A stretch of 64,000 nt of DNA from Paenibacillaceae bacterium. Lineage in GTDB: Bacteria > Bacillota > Clostridia > Lachnospirales > Lachnospiraceae. The position numbers and the translations under genes were made by a program. Position 1 is the stretch's first letter, and each line of letters begins with the position of its first letter. This document shows, in pieces, positions 54,457 through 63,984 of the stretch. The notes under the pieces are model-generated. The model worked only from the letters and a program-made list of their open reading frames with translations. It made no database searches and was not told the DNA's origin. The stretch is taken from assembly GCA_015057705.1 (NCBI GenBank), contig SVDU01000015.1:62001-126000 (forward strand), given 5' to 3'.

Positions 54457-55989
54457 ATGAACATAGATAAAGACTGGAACAGACGTTTTGCAGGGCCGGT
54501 TTTACTGGCCGCAGTGACTGCAGCCTGCCTGTCTGCATGCAATAGTGAGAGCGGAATTAATAAGAAAACAGAGGCTGCCACACCTTCCGTGGCTACCGTC
54601 TCTGAAGCAAAGAAAGAGCAGCCCATTCAAATTCTGACACCGGGAGGATTATTGCTTCCAGATATTGATAACGTTCCGGTGCTGGAAGATAATCCTATAC
54701 CAGAGTTTTTGAGAAACGGTGTGGAGCATCCGGTGGTGGCCAGCCTTCAGGAACGTTTGATGAATCTTGGATTTATGGATAACGATGAACCTACGAAATA
54801 TTTCGGAAACGTGACAGAGGCAGCAATAAAGACTTACCAAAGACAAAACGGACTGGTTCAGGATGGGATTGTGGGACCGGAAACCTTAAATTCAATTATG
54901 TCACCGTCAGCAAAATATTATGCGGTTGCCAAGGGGGTTCAGGGTGATGATATCACCAGGATTCAGAACCGTCTTTATGAACTGGGGTATCTTGCTAATG
55001 CAGGTCAGGTATCTGGGACCTTTGGTGATGAGACAGAGGTGGCAGTTCAGAAACTTCAGGAGGTCAACGGTCTTAATGTAGATGGTAAGGTTGGACGCCA
55101 GACGATCAACCTGCTTTACAGTGAAGAGATCCGTCCCAATTATCTGACCTATGGAGAAAAGAGTGACGTAGTGCTTGCCTGCCAGCAGCGCTTAAAGGCA
55201 CTTGGATATTTGATGACGGAACCAGATGGCGCCTATGGAAATGATACAGTAACTGCTGTGAAGCAGTTCCAGTCACGCAATGACCTTGTTGTAGATGGTT
55301 ATCTGGGACCCTCAACCAGAGTAGCGTTAAACAGCTCAGAGGCACAGCCCAATGGTATGGGACTTGGAGAACAGGGAGATTCTGTAACCAAAATTCAACA
55401 GCTCTTAAATAAATATGGATATCTGGCAAAAGGCAACATAACCGGCTATTACGGGGAAGCAACAGAAAAAGCCGTTAAAGAATTCCAAAGCAGAAACGGT
55501 CTTTCTTCCGATGGTGCTGTAGGTCAGATGACCTTAAGCAAATTAGCCGGAAGCGGCGTAAAGTCTGCCGGTAGTTCCGGCGGATCAGGAAGTAATACTG
55601 GAAAGGGAGGAACTGTTAAGGGCGGTTCTGGCGTCAGCGGACTTCTTTCCATTGCAAGATCCAAGCTGGGCAGCCCTTATGTGTGGGGCGCAAAAGGATC
55701 AGGCTCTTTTGACTGTTCCGGTTTTATATACTGGTCATTAAATCAGGCGGGTGTCCGTCAGAGTTATATTACCTCTTCCGGTTGGAGGAGTGTTGGAAAA
55801 TATACGAAGATATCAAGCTTTGGCAGTCTGCAGGCAGGAGATATTATCGTTGTTAGCGGTCATGTGGGAATTGTGGCCGGCGGCGGTAAGGTAATTGATG
55901 CTTCTTCCAGTAACGGACGTGTGGTAGAACGGTCTTTAAGCTCCTGGTGGAGCAACAACTTTATCTGTGGCTGGCGTATATTTGGATAG
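54457..55989 (+). CDS. peptidoglycan-binding NlpC/P60 lipoprotein (endopeptidase)
   Basis: A 510-residue lipoprotein (lipobox LSAC near residue 28). Four PG_binding_1 domains follow (about 90-150, 160-215, 225-280 and 295-350; each with the YQ/FQ..NGL..DG.(V/L)G pattern), then a Gly/Ser-rich linker (about 365-395) and an NlpC/P60 domain with the catalytic Cys in SFDCSGFIYWS and His in SGHVGIVAGG. It probably cleaves stem peptides of the wall. ATG at 54457 lies 9 nt after AAAGGA. Confidence 0.9.
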   Translation: MNIDKDWNRRFAGPVLLAAVTAACLSACNSESGINKKTEAATPSVATVSEAKKEQPIQILTPGGLLLPDIDNVPVLEDNPIPEFLRNGVEHPVVASLQERLMNLGFMDNDEPTKYFGNVTEAAIKTYQRQNGLVQDGIVGPETLNSIMSPSAKYYAVAKGVQGDDITRIQNRLYELGYLANAGQVSGTFGDETEVAVQKLQEVNGLNVDGKVGRQTINLLYSEEIRPNYLTYGEKSDVVLACQQRLKALGYLMTEPDGAYGNDTVTAVKQFQSRNDLVVDGYLGPSTRVALNSSEAQPNGMGLGEQGDSVTKIQQLLNKYGYLAKGNITGYYGEATEKAVKEFQSRNGLSSDGAVGQMTLSKLAGSGVKSAGSSGGSGSNTGKGGTVKGGSGVSGLLSIARSKLGSPYVWGAKGSGSFDCSGFIYWSLNQAGVRQSYITSSGWRSVGKYTKISSFGSLQAGDIIVVSGHVGIVAGGGKVIDASSSNGRVVERSLSSWWSNNFICGWRIFG

Positions 55990-56004
55990 GAACGGTTCAG
56001 AATA

Positions 56005-57366
56005 ATGGGTATGAAAAAACAGAGAAAAGAAATTAATATGATTACGGATCATCCGGGAAGGTCGCTTCTCCTTTTTGCACTTCCCATGATCCTTGGTAAT
56101 TTATTTCAACAGTTTTATAATATTATTGATTCTGTTGTGGTAGGACGTTTTGTTGGGGAAGAAGCTCTTGCTTCCGTGGGGGCATCTTTCTCTATTACCA
56201 ATGTATTTATTGCCATAGCGGTAGGCGGAGGAATTGGAAGTTCCGTCGTGGTATCACAGTTTCTTGGTGCAAAGCAGACAGGGAATATGAAGACAGCCAT
56301 TTCCACAACGCTGATTAATTTCCTGACGATTGGTGTGATTTTAGGTGGACTTGGTCTGGTTTTTAATGACCGGATTCTAATTCTTATGAATACACCCTCC
56401 AATGTTTTTGAGCAGGCAGCGGTATATTTAAGTATCTATTTTATTGGTCTGCCATTTCTGTTTATGTATAACGTGCAGGCAGCGGTGTTTCAGTCTCTGG
56501 GAGACTCTAAAACACCGCTTTATCTTCTGCTTTTTTCTTCGCTGTTAAATATTGTGCTGGACCTGGTGTTTGTAACACAGCTCCATAAAGGAGTATCAGG
56601 TGTAGCAGCAGCCACTTTAATTGCACAGGGGTTGTCAGCTGTTCTCTCATTTTCCGTTCTGATCAGGCGGCTTAAAACTTATGAAACCACAGAATTATTC
56701 CAAATCTATGACTGGAGAATGACAGTCCACATGATGCGGGTAGCCATCCCTTCCACGCTTCAGCAGTCCATTGTACACATTGGGATGCTATTGGTTCAGT
56801 CAGTTGTCAATGGGTTTGGATCTGCGGTTATGGCAGGATTTGCAGCAGGAACCAGGATTGAGTCCATCTGCATCGTACCAATGCTGGCTCTTGGAAATGC
56901 CATGTCTACGTATACTGCTCAGAATATGGGAGCTAAAAAAACAGAGCGTATTAAGAAAGGTTATAGTGTGTGTTGTCTGATGGCAGCAGCATTCGCTGTG
57001 ATTATCTGCATCTTAATGCAGGGCTTTGGAGAGATATTTATAAGAAGTTTTCTAAATGAAAGCAGTGCCAGTGAAGCGTTTGCAACTGGAATCAGCTATG
57101 TTCATTTCATATCTTTCTTTTATATCTTTATCGGGTTAAAAGCAATAACAGACGGGCTTTTAAGAGGTGCAGGAGATGTGGTGGTGTTTACGGCTGCCAA
57201 TCTGGTGAATCTGGCTATCCGTGTATCGGGAGCGGCTTTGCTTGCGCCTGTAATCGGGGTCCAGGCCGTATGGTTTGCAGTACCCATCGGCTGGACCGCT
57301 AATTACATCATATCACTGATCCGCTATCTCACCGGGAAGTGGGAGCGAATTCACCTTATTTCTTAA
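56005..57366 (+). CDS. MATE-family efflux transporter
   Basis: A 453-residue transporter with 12 membrane helices. PMILGNLFQQFYNIIDSVVVG in helix 1 and the repeated half (AIPSTLQQSIVHIGMLLVQS) mark the MATE fold. It exports cationic organic compounds using Na+ or H+. Starts 15 bp after the NlpC gene with a weak ribosome site. Its 3' end overlaps the convergent kinase gene by 11 bp. Confidence 0.9.
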   Translation: MGMKKQRKEINMITDHPGRSLLLFALPMILGNLFQQFYNIIDSVVVGRFVGEEALASVGASFSITNVFIAIAVGGGIGSSVVVSQFLGAKQTGNMKTAISTTLINFLTIGVILGGLGLVFNDRILILMNTPSNVFEQAAVYLSIYFIGLPFLFMYNVQAAVFQSLGDSKTPLYLLLFSSLLNIVLDLVFVTQLHKGVSGVAAATLIAQGLSAVLSFSVLIRRLKTYETTELFQIYDWRMTVHMMRVAIPSTLQQSIVHIGMLLVQSVVNGFGSAVMAGFAAGTRIESICIVPMLALGNAMSTYTAQNMGAKKTERIKKGYSVCCLMAAAFAVIICILMQGFGEIFIRSFLNESSASEAFATGISYVHFISFFYIFIGLKAITDGLLRGAGDVVVFTAANLVNLAIRVSGAALLAPVIGVQAVWFAVPIGWTANYIISLIRYLTGKWERIHLIS

Positions 57367-59626
57367 GGGGAAATGCAACAGTTGCTTTAAACAAATCTCC
57401 ATCAATATAAAGCTGGAACTGCCCTCCCTGAAGCTCTGTCAGGCTCTTCGCAATGGAGATTCCAAGACCGCTTCCTTCGGTAGTTCTTGCAACATCACCG
57501 CGGACGAACCGCTCCGTCAGTTCGTCCGCCCGGATGTTTAACGGATTCTCAGAAATATTTTTAATGGTAAATAAGATCTTATCTTCTTCTTTCGTAATGT
57601 CTACATAAACACGGCTGTGTTCCATCGCATATTTGAATGCATTGTTGTAAAGGTTTTCAAGGACTCTCCATAGGTACCTTCCGTCTGCCTCAATCAACAT
57701 GGTATCATCTGGAAGCGTAGACACCAGCTCTAAATGCCTCAGTGCAAACTTTTCTTCAAATTCTCCGTTTGTCTGGTAGATCAGTTCAACGAAATCAATG
57801 CTTGTCATATCCAGTTTTAAATTACCGGAACTTGCTTTGGAAGCCTCCACCAGATCTTCCGTCAATGTCTTCAGTCGCTGGGATTTCTGTTCCAGAACCT
57901 CAAGGTAACCCTGAATTCGTGGGTCCTGTATTTTCTCCCTTTTAATTAAATCCACATAATTGATAATCGACGTAAGAGGTGTTTTTATGTCGTGGGATAC
58001 GTTGGTGATCAGATCAGCTTTCAGCCGCTCACTGCGAACCTTTTCCTGCAGGGCAGTTTCAAGTCCTGTGCTGATATGATTGATATTTTCTGCCAGCTCC
58101 CGTTCTTTTCCATAAAATAGTCTGGTATCAATCTTATATGTGGTATTTCCGTTGGAGATATTTAACAGGGCCTGGTTGATCTGATCCGTCTGCCAGGCAT
58201 TTTTATACATCTGATGAAATACCCAAAGATCCAGGAGAAGAAACAGCACAGCTACTGCTCCCATAAGAATTCGGGATTCTAAGTCGTTATAGGTAAAGAG
58301 TAAAAATGAAAAAGCCATAATCATCACAACATTAAAAATCAGAAACAGAGAATAGGTTATCATGATTCTGGTTGTAAAACGGTGATGCTTAAAATAGAGT
58401 AAAAGGGTTTTTACCCCTTTATTTAGCAGGCTGTTCTTCCATAAAACCCCGGACTTATACTGTTTTAAGAGGTTTAATAGTGCAGAAACTCCTGTCACAT
58501 ATAAGATGAGAACTTTTAAAACCAGCTCACCATAGTACCAAACCTCAGTAGAAAGGAACAGATGGATAATCTTAAAAAATATAAGCTGTGAAACCAACAG
58601 TGCAATGCCGCAAGCAGCCAGGTATAAAATTAGACTGATCTCCCCAGGAAGCCGATCCATTCTCTTCATGAGAGGAGAAGGACTTTGTTCTTCCGGAGCA
58701 CCGGTGAGTAGAACCAGCATGTAAAGTGTTGCGGCGCAACCTAAGATTCCCAGAGCAAGGCAGATCATACCAACGATGAAAAACAGACGTATCTGATCAA
58801 AGGATTCAGCAGCCTGAAAGTAGGCGTCTTTGTAAGGATAGGATGTATTAACAGCCACAGACATATGATAATTCCCATTGTTATAGGGATTAATCTTTTC
58901 AAGTTCAGGAGATACGTTCTTTGGAACAGAAGTTAAGTTGGAATCTACATAGAGTGCCTCACCTGTAACGTATAAATATTTCCCCAGCGATTTAAACTCA
59001 TCAACGGTTTTACCTGGGAAATTGGTATAGAGTTTATAATCCTTGTCTGTATTCTGATACTGGATTTCAAACTTTAAGTTCCCTGGATTCTGGATAAACC
59101 GGTAATAGAACCGGTAATAGTTCCCCAAATGAGAGAGAACCTCATAGGACAGCTGATCAATGGACTGAAAAGAGTCACCTGGTTCTGCGGCCTTAAAGTC
59201 AGGTTCATAAGCCCGGTAAACGACCTGATAATTTAGATCTTCACCTGTATTATTATTAGGGTGACCTCCACTTACTTTAAACTGTTCATTTAAATAATAA
59301 CCCTTTGACTTGGCGTGGCGGATCATCTCATCCAATGTGAAATCTTTCGTAGTTCCCGGCCCGTCAGCAACCCGTATGATAAATTTGGAGTAATCCAGCT
59401 TTCCGTTTGTTTCAAATACTTCTTTATATTTTACATAGTTAAAAATATCATCAATATCAGATTTCAACTGACCTGCAAACTCGGGGGTATCTTCATAACT
59501 TTCGTTGGCAATCCATCCGATACCTTCTCCATAATGGGTGTTGTTGTACATGACAGAGACACCGATCACTACCAGAAGGGAAAACAGGAGATGGGCCAGA
59601 ATCGCCTTTTCTTTTCTTTTTTTCAT
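57356..59626 (-). CDS. large membrane sensor histidine kinase
   Basis: A 756-residue kinase. TM1 (about 8-25) is followed by a 240-residue extracytoplasmic sensor domain and then five or six helices (about 280-475). HisKA has NVSHDIKTPLTSIINYVDLI (His about residue 548) and HATPase has NLYNNAFKYA, ENPLNIRAD and GSGLGISIAKSL. Sensor ligand unknown. It follows its regulator gene by 8 bp. Confidence 0.9.
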   Translation of the reverse strand: MKKRKEKAILAHLLFSLLVVIGVSVMYNNTHYGEGIGWIANESYEDTPEFAGQLKSDIDDIFNYVKYKEVFETNGKLDYSKFIIRVADGPGTTKDFTLDEMIRHAKSKGYYLNEQFKVSGGHPNNNTGEDLNYQVVYRAYEPDFKAAEPGDSFQSIDQLSYEVLSHLGNYYRFYYRFIQNPGNLKFEIQYQNTDKDYKLYTNFPGKTVDEFKSLGKYLYVTGEALYVDSNLTSVPKNVSPELEKINPYNNGNYHMSVAVNTSYPYKDAYFQAAESFDQIRLFFIVGMICLALGILGCAATLYMLVLLTGAPEEQSPSPLMKRMDRLPGEISLILYLAACGIALLVSQLIFFKIIHLFLSTEVWYYGELVLKVLILYVTGVSALLNLLKQYKSGVLWKNSLLNKGVKTLLLYFKHHRFTTRIMITYSLFLIFNVVMIMAFSFLLFTYNDLESRILMGAVAVLFLLLDLWVFHQMYKNAWQTDQINQALLNISNGNTTYKIDTRLFYGKERELAENINHISTGLETALQEKVRSERLKADLITNVSHDIKTPLTSIINYVDLIKREKIQDPRIQGYLEVLEQKSQRLKTLTEDLVEASKASSGNLKLDMTSIDFVELIYQTNGEFEEKFALRHLELVSTLPDDTMLIEADGRYLWRVLENLYNNAFKYAMEHSRVYVDITKEEDKILFTIKNISENPLNIRADELTERFVRGDVARTTEGSGLGISIAKSLTELQGGQFQLYIDGDLFKATVAFPLKK

Positions 59627-59634
59627 AGTGGCTC

Positions 59635-60330
59635 CTATTGCTTTTCGATCTTATACCCAACGCCCCAGACTACCTTTAAGTACCGCGGTTCTCTGGGATT
59701 GATCTCGATTTTCTCCCGGATATGGCGGATATGAACAGCAACCGTGTTATCGGCGCCAATTGCCTCCTCATTCCAGATCTGTTCATAGATCTCATCAATG
59801 GAGAAGACCTTTCCTTCGTTTTTTACAAGAAGTAAAAGGATGTTATATTCAATGGGAGTCAGCTTAATGATTTCATCGTCAACCGTAACTTCTTTATTAT
59901 CATCATTAATAGCAAGTCCACCGCATTTATAGATCTGTCCGGCAGGCTGCTGATTCATATTACCAAGCTGGGTATAGCGGCGCATCTGTGATTTGACTCT
60001 TGCCACAAGTTCCAGTGGGTTAAATGGCTTGGTAATGTAGTCATCTGCCCCGATATTTAAGCCAAGAATCTTATCGGTGTCTTCTGATTTGGCTGAAAGA
60101 ATGATGATAGGAATACTGCTTGTCTCCCGTACTTTTAAAGTAGTGCGGATACCGTCAAGACCTGGCATCATAACGTCCAGAATCATAAGATCCACTTCAT
60201 TTTCCTCCAGCAGTTCCAGAGCTTCAAAGCCATCGTAGGCTTTTATTACATGGAAGCCTTCTCCGGTCAGATATATATCAATCGCTTCAACAATTTGCTT
60301 GTCATCGTCACATACTAAGATATTTTGCAT
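59635..60330 (-). CDS. OmpR-family response regulator
   Basis: A 231-residue regulator. Receiver: VCDDDK, phospho-Asp in MILDVMMPGLDG, Lys in YITKPFNP. Winged helix: LTPIEYNILLLLVKNEGKV to VVWGVGYKIEKQ. ATG at 60330 follows AAAGGAGG; an open frame continues upstream without a ribosome site. First gene of the two-component operon, of VanR/WalR-like type. Confidence 0.92.
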   Translation of the reverse strand: MQNILVCDDDKQIVEAIDIYLTGEGFHVIKAYDGFEALELLEENEVDLMILDVMMPGLDGIRTTLKVRETSSIPIIILSAKSEDTDKILGLNIGADDYITKPFNPLELVARVKSQMRRYTQLGNMNQQPAGQIYKCGGLAINDDNKEVTVDDEIIKLTPIEYNILLLLVKNEGKVFSIDEIYEQIWNEEAIGADNTVAVHIRHIREKIEINPREPRYLKVVWGVGYKIEKQ

Positions 60331-60479
60331 TTGATAACCTCCTTTTTTCAATATTATACAACGAAGGCAGTAAAAAAGCACATTACATTTTTATGAAGAG
60401 AAGGAAAATGAAGCAGTTTCTATCATGTTTCCAACTGATTTTTCATATGCTTTACCAATTCAGGTAAAAGGGTGTTGCT

Positions 60480-61220
60480 ATGAACATATATGTAGTAAAG
60501 CCGGGTGACAGTGTAGATTCCATTGCCGCGTCCCAGAACGTTCCGGTAGAAGCATTGACATATGACAATCAGATTTATCCTCCATACCGCCTGGCAGTCG
60601 GTCAGGCACTTTATATCAGGGGTGACAGTCCGCCCGAAGACAGGATTCCACTTTATGTGTTTGGCTATGCATATCCCTTCATTAATCCGGATAATCTGGA
60701 TGAAACTCTTCCATTTCTCACTGACCTTTACGTTTTTTCCTATGGATTTACGTTAGAGGGAGATTTAGTTCCGCCTCAGAGCCCGGATGACTGGATGATC
60801 GATCGTGCATTGGAAGCCGGAGTGCGCCCGGTTCTGACTTTAACGCCCTTTGGACCAGATGGCCGGTTTAATAATAATCTTGTAACAAACCTGGTACACA
60901 ACCCACAGATTCAGCAGCGTCTGATATGGAATCTTGGTAAGATCATGCAGGAGAAACGGTTTGGCGGTCTGGATATTGACTTTGAGTACATTATGGCAGA
61001 TGACCGTCAGGCTTATGCGGACTTTGTAAAACGGATCACGCAAATCATGAATCAGTTTGGCTATCAGGTGACGGTTGCACTTGCACCCAAGACTTCCGCT
61101 GATCAGAGCGGGCTTTTATATGAAGGGGTGGATTACAGGCTTCTTGGGGAAGCGGCAAACAGGGTTTTGCTTATGACTTATGAGTGGGGGTATACATATG
61201 AGCCGACAAGATATAGGTAA
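60480..61220 (+). pseudogene. LysM-GH18 (YaaH/SleL-like spore) gene, 5' part, interrupted by a mobile element
   Basis: 246 codons remain. There is an N-terminal LysM (VVKPGDSVDSIAASQNVPVE, residues 4-46), then a GH18 domain with the catalytic segment FGGLDIDFEYIM (about residue 162; Glu is the acid). Family members have about 420-430 residues, and the strand LLMTYEWGYTY here is normally followed by about 170 more; instead the frame ends 8 codons on, EPTRYR-stop. No ribosome-site defect. A serine recombinase gene begins its 3' end 27 bp later. The rest of the gene should lie beyond the far end of the element. Such proteins act on spore cortex. Confidence 0.85.
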
Positions 61221-61247
61221 TTATAAATCCTTTAAAAACCCAGTGTT

Positions 61248-62831
61248 TTAGCGGTTTTCCGGGATCCGTGGAAAAATGTTTAATGTGAAGTTCGCCGTAT
61301 TTCCGGCGCCTTTTTTATTTCTTTCAGTTTTTAGGTAGTCAATACGGTCTATTACATTTCTTAACATTGAGTTTCTTGTTATAACATCGTCGATTTCCCA
61401 GTATGCTTCAATTAACCGTTCAATAGCTGGAATAAAGTCCTTGCGAGCCTGCTCCATGGCAGTGATTCGATCCCGTTCTTTCTCAATGTGATCCAGCTCT
61501 TCCTCCAGTTCAGCCTTTTGAGAATCTAATGTTGCACGGCGCTCCTGGAAAGTTTCAAGATCATAAACACCTTGCTCCAGAAGGTCAAAGGTTTTATTTA
61601 ACTGTTTCAATGTCTGGTTGAGCTTTTCTTCTATATTAATAATGGAGTTTTCTAACACTGCAAGTGTTGTTTCCCCTTCATGTTCTGATTGCTCTGGCCA
61701 TTCTACGTTATACTCCGGGATCCATTCTTTTAGGCTTTCAATAACCTGTTCTTCTATTAAAGTGAGAGGAGAGGATATATTGCTACACTTACTGTTTGCA
61801 CAGCGTAAAACGGCGTAGCGGAGCCGGGTATTACTGGGCTGCCTGGTCATTAAGTTTCCGCACTTTGCACAGTATACCAATCCTGAAAGTGGGTTCTGCA
61901 GGGCAGTACTTATATTAATGGGGAGTGGCTTACCGGCTTTGATCTTTTGCGCCAGGTTAAAGGTATCTTCTGAAATTATGGGATCAAAGCGTCCCCGGAC
62001 TTTCTCACAATCCGCATCTTTTGGCCGTGATTCAATAATGCGTCCCCCTACCATTTGTTTGTGGACCTTGCGCCATTGCCATCTTTGATATCCACAATAG
62101 GTCGGGTTATTAAGTATATCAACAATGGAAGATGCGGACCAGGGCTTTTCACTTCGAGATGGAACGCTCAGCTCATTGAGCCGATCTCGGATCTGGTAGG
62201 ATCCAAACTGGGCATAGCTGCCGTCTTCCCGGGGTTCGCCTGCTGTGTAGAGCTCAAATATATATTTAATAATTTTAGCTTCCTCCGGCACGATCTGAAG
62301 GGTGTAGCCTTTATCACCTTTATGCTTAACCTTTTCATAACCGTAGGGCGCTGTCCCGGCAATATACCAGCCATCACGAAAGGCTGCGATTCGACCGCGC
62401 TGGATCCGTCGATTAATAGTCTTATATTCCCGACGGCTCATGAAGAGATTGAATTCAAAATACTCCTCGTCGAATTCATCAGACGGGTCATATGTTTTCA
62501 TAGGGGTTATGATTCGGGTATTACTAAACTTAAAGGCTTCAGCTACCGTTCCCTGATCCTTTGTGTCCCCTCTGGCCAGACGTTCCACTTCCATGACAAG
62601 GACACCTTCCCACATGCCCTGCATTACTTCTACGAGGAGCTGCTGCATCTTGGGGCGGGCGGATATGGTTTCTCCGGAGACCAGTTCTTTGTAAACGGCA
62701 CCGATTTCAAGCCCCATTTTTACGGATAGCTCTGTCAGTAGCATTTCATGACGGGCGAGGGTTTCACCTTCGCCGCGTGATTCTGCTTCTTTATCAGCTC
62801 GGCTTTTTCTGAGATACATGAGATATGACAT
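61248..62831 (-). CDS. large serine recombinase
   Basis: A 527-residue site-specific recombinase. The catalytic Ser is in MYLRKSRAD (about residue 10), with ERLARG in the catalytic domain. A recombinase domain (about 160-270) is followed by a zinc ribbon (CAKCGN then CANSKC, about 322-350) and a long coiled coil (about 395-460), the parts that choose direction and partner. AGGAGG precedes the ATG. It is the outermost gene, facing the broken GH18 gene, as in SP-beta and skin. Confidence 0.93.
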   Translation of the reverse strand: MSYLMYLRKSRADKEAESRGEGETLARHEMLLTELSVKMGLEIGAVYKELVSGETISARPKMQQLLVEVMQGMWEGVLVMEVERLARGDTKDQGTVAEAFKFSNTRIITPMKTYDPSDEFDEEYFEFNLFMSRREYKTINRRIQRGRIAAFRDGWYIAGTAPYGYEKVKHKGDKGYTLQIVPEEAKIIKYIFELYTAGEPREDGSYAQFGSYQIRDRLNELSVPSRSEKPWSASSIVDILNNPTYCGYQRWQWRKVHKQMVGGRIIESRPKDADCEKVRGRFDPIISEDTFNLAQKIKAGKPLPINISTALQNPLSGLVYCAKCGNLMTRQPSNTRLRYAVLRCANSKCSNISSPLTLIEEQVIESLKEWIPEYNVEWPEQSEHEGETTLAVLENSIINIEEKLNQTLKQLNKTFDLLEQGVYDLETFQERRATLDSQKAELEEELDHIEKERDRITAMEQARKDFIPAIERLIEAYWEIDDVITRNSMLRNVIDRIDYLKTERNKKGAGNTANFTLNIFPRIPENR

Positions 62832-62985
62832 GGGTGCCTCCTTTCTTAGATCTATTTTATGGAAATAGTATATATTTAATTCTGTTTTGAGAGTTAATAA
62901 TATGTTTTCTTATAAGGGTGCTCCGAAAATAATGTAATTATATTTATCTCTTTCCATAAGCCCAATAGGAAAGCTTTTTGAAAAG

Positions 62986-63014
62986 CCGCTCGGTGTTTCA
63001 AAGGCACCGGGCGG
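62986..63014 (-). terminator. terminator after the zinc-ribbon membrane protein gene
   Basis: CCGCTCGGTG (62986-62995) pairs with CACCGGGCGG (63005-63014), one mismatch; CTTTT follows on the minus strand. Confidence 0.7.
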
Positions 63015-63041
63015 TCTCATATAATTAATAAAGGTCCAATT

Positions 63042-63482
63042 CTATTTAAGTCCAACTTGCGCTTTTGCAGTAGCGGAATCATTTGTAAAAGTTACATTGG
63101 CATTTGAGCCAGCTGTTCCGTTTCCGTACCAGGTGACTATAATGATTTTGTAACCATTAGATTCAACCTGAGAAGAGATAGTGCCAGCGCTGCCAACTAT
63201 TTTTTGTACTTCTTCATAGGTCATTCCTGTATCTATCTGGTTATATTCATCCAGGGTTATGTACTCGCTTTTGTCAGCTACTCCGGAAACTTCTTTTTGT
63301 ATTCCGCCGTTCAATACAGTGCCGATAACTAAAATGCCAGCAAAGACAATTATAAATGAAAAAATTGCAGCTAAACATCCGTGTGATTTCAAATTTCTTT
63401 TGCATACAGGGCATACTTTTGCCTTTGAGTTGATTTCAGATTGACAGTATTTGCATTTCTTTGTTTTTGTTTCTTTTCCCAT
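63042..63482 (-). CDS. zinc-ribbon membrane protein with DUF3862/SmpA-like domain
   Basis: A 146-residue protein. The N-terminal zinc ribbon is CKYCQSEI then CPVCKRNL (about 10-30), followed by one membrane helix (about 36-60) and an extracytoplasmic domain with YNQIDTGMTYEEVQKIVG, the start of a BLIP/SmpA-type fold (DUF3862). Role unknown; cargo of the second element. Ribosome site AAAAGAT is weak. Confidence 0.75.
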   Translation of the reverse strand: MGKETKTKKCKYCQSEINSKAKVCPVCKRNLKSHGCLAAIFSFIIVFAGILVIGTVLNGGIQKEVSGVADKSEYITLDEYNQIDTGMTYEEVQKIVGSAGTISSQVESNGYKIIIVTWYGNGTAGSNANVTFTNDSATAKAQVGLK

Positions 63483-63501
63483 ATCTTTTCCCCTTTTAAT
63501 T

Positions 63502-63984
63502 TTATTTCATATCTGCCAGTCCGAATCTGTCTTTTACTGGTTCAGGAGCAACGTCGTGGTCATAAACCACAGTTTCCTGATAAGCATTGGGGTCACTCCA
63601 ATAACGATTATTGTAGTAAACCACGCTTCCGTTTGCCAGATCACGTGCAGTAGCCTCAGCACTTCCGCTATATTCTATCCAACCTTCATGAGGTCCACCA
63701 ATAGGCATAAGGGTGTTGTAATCACAGGGATTCATGCAAGCTCCGCTATTTGCAAATCCGAACCAGCCGTTTTGAAATTGGTACCAGCCTGTTTTCATAT
63801 AACCCGTCTTGTCAAAATAATACCAGTTATGATCAATTTCTTTTAATCCATTCATGGGATATGTACCGTTATCATTTTGATACCACCAACCGGTTGCATT
63901 CTGCTTCCATTCTCCTGCGAACGCAGTAATTCCCAAAGTCATAGATATTACAGTTGTTGCAAAAAACAATTTTAACTTCTTCAT
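63502..63984 (-). CDS. secreted wall-binding-repeat protein
   Basis: A 160-residue exported protein. Signal peptide to about residue 25 (cut near AFAGE). Wall-binding repeats are WKQNATGWWYQNDNGTYP and HNWYYFDKTGYMKTGWYQF. The C-terminal 80 residues are unassigned. ATG at 63984 lies 7 nt after GGAGG. It resembles the chromosomal wall-binding protein at 705-1652 but is cargo of the second element. Confidence 0.8.
   Translation of the reverse strand: MKKLKLFFATTVISMTLGITAFAGEWKQNATGWWYQNDNGTYPMNGLKEIDHNWYYFDKTGYMKTGWYQFQNGWFGFANSGACMNPCDYNTLMPIGGPHEGWIEYSGSAEATARDLANGSVVYYNNRYWSDPNAYQETVVYDHDVAPEPVKDRFGLADMK

Noticed and set aside
62055-62729. 224-codon plus-strand frame inside the serine recombinase
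   Set aside because: It is the antisense shadow of a well-supported recombinase gene, with no ribosome site and no protein family.
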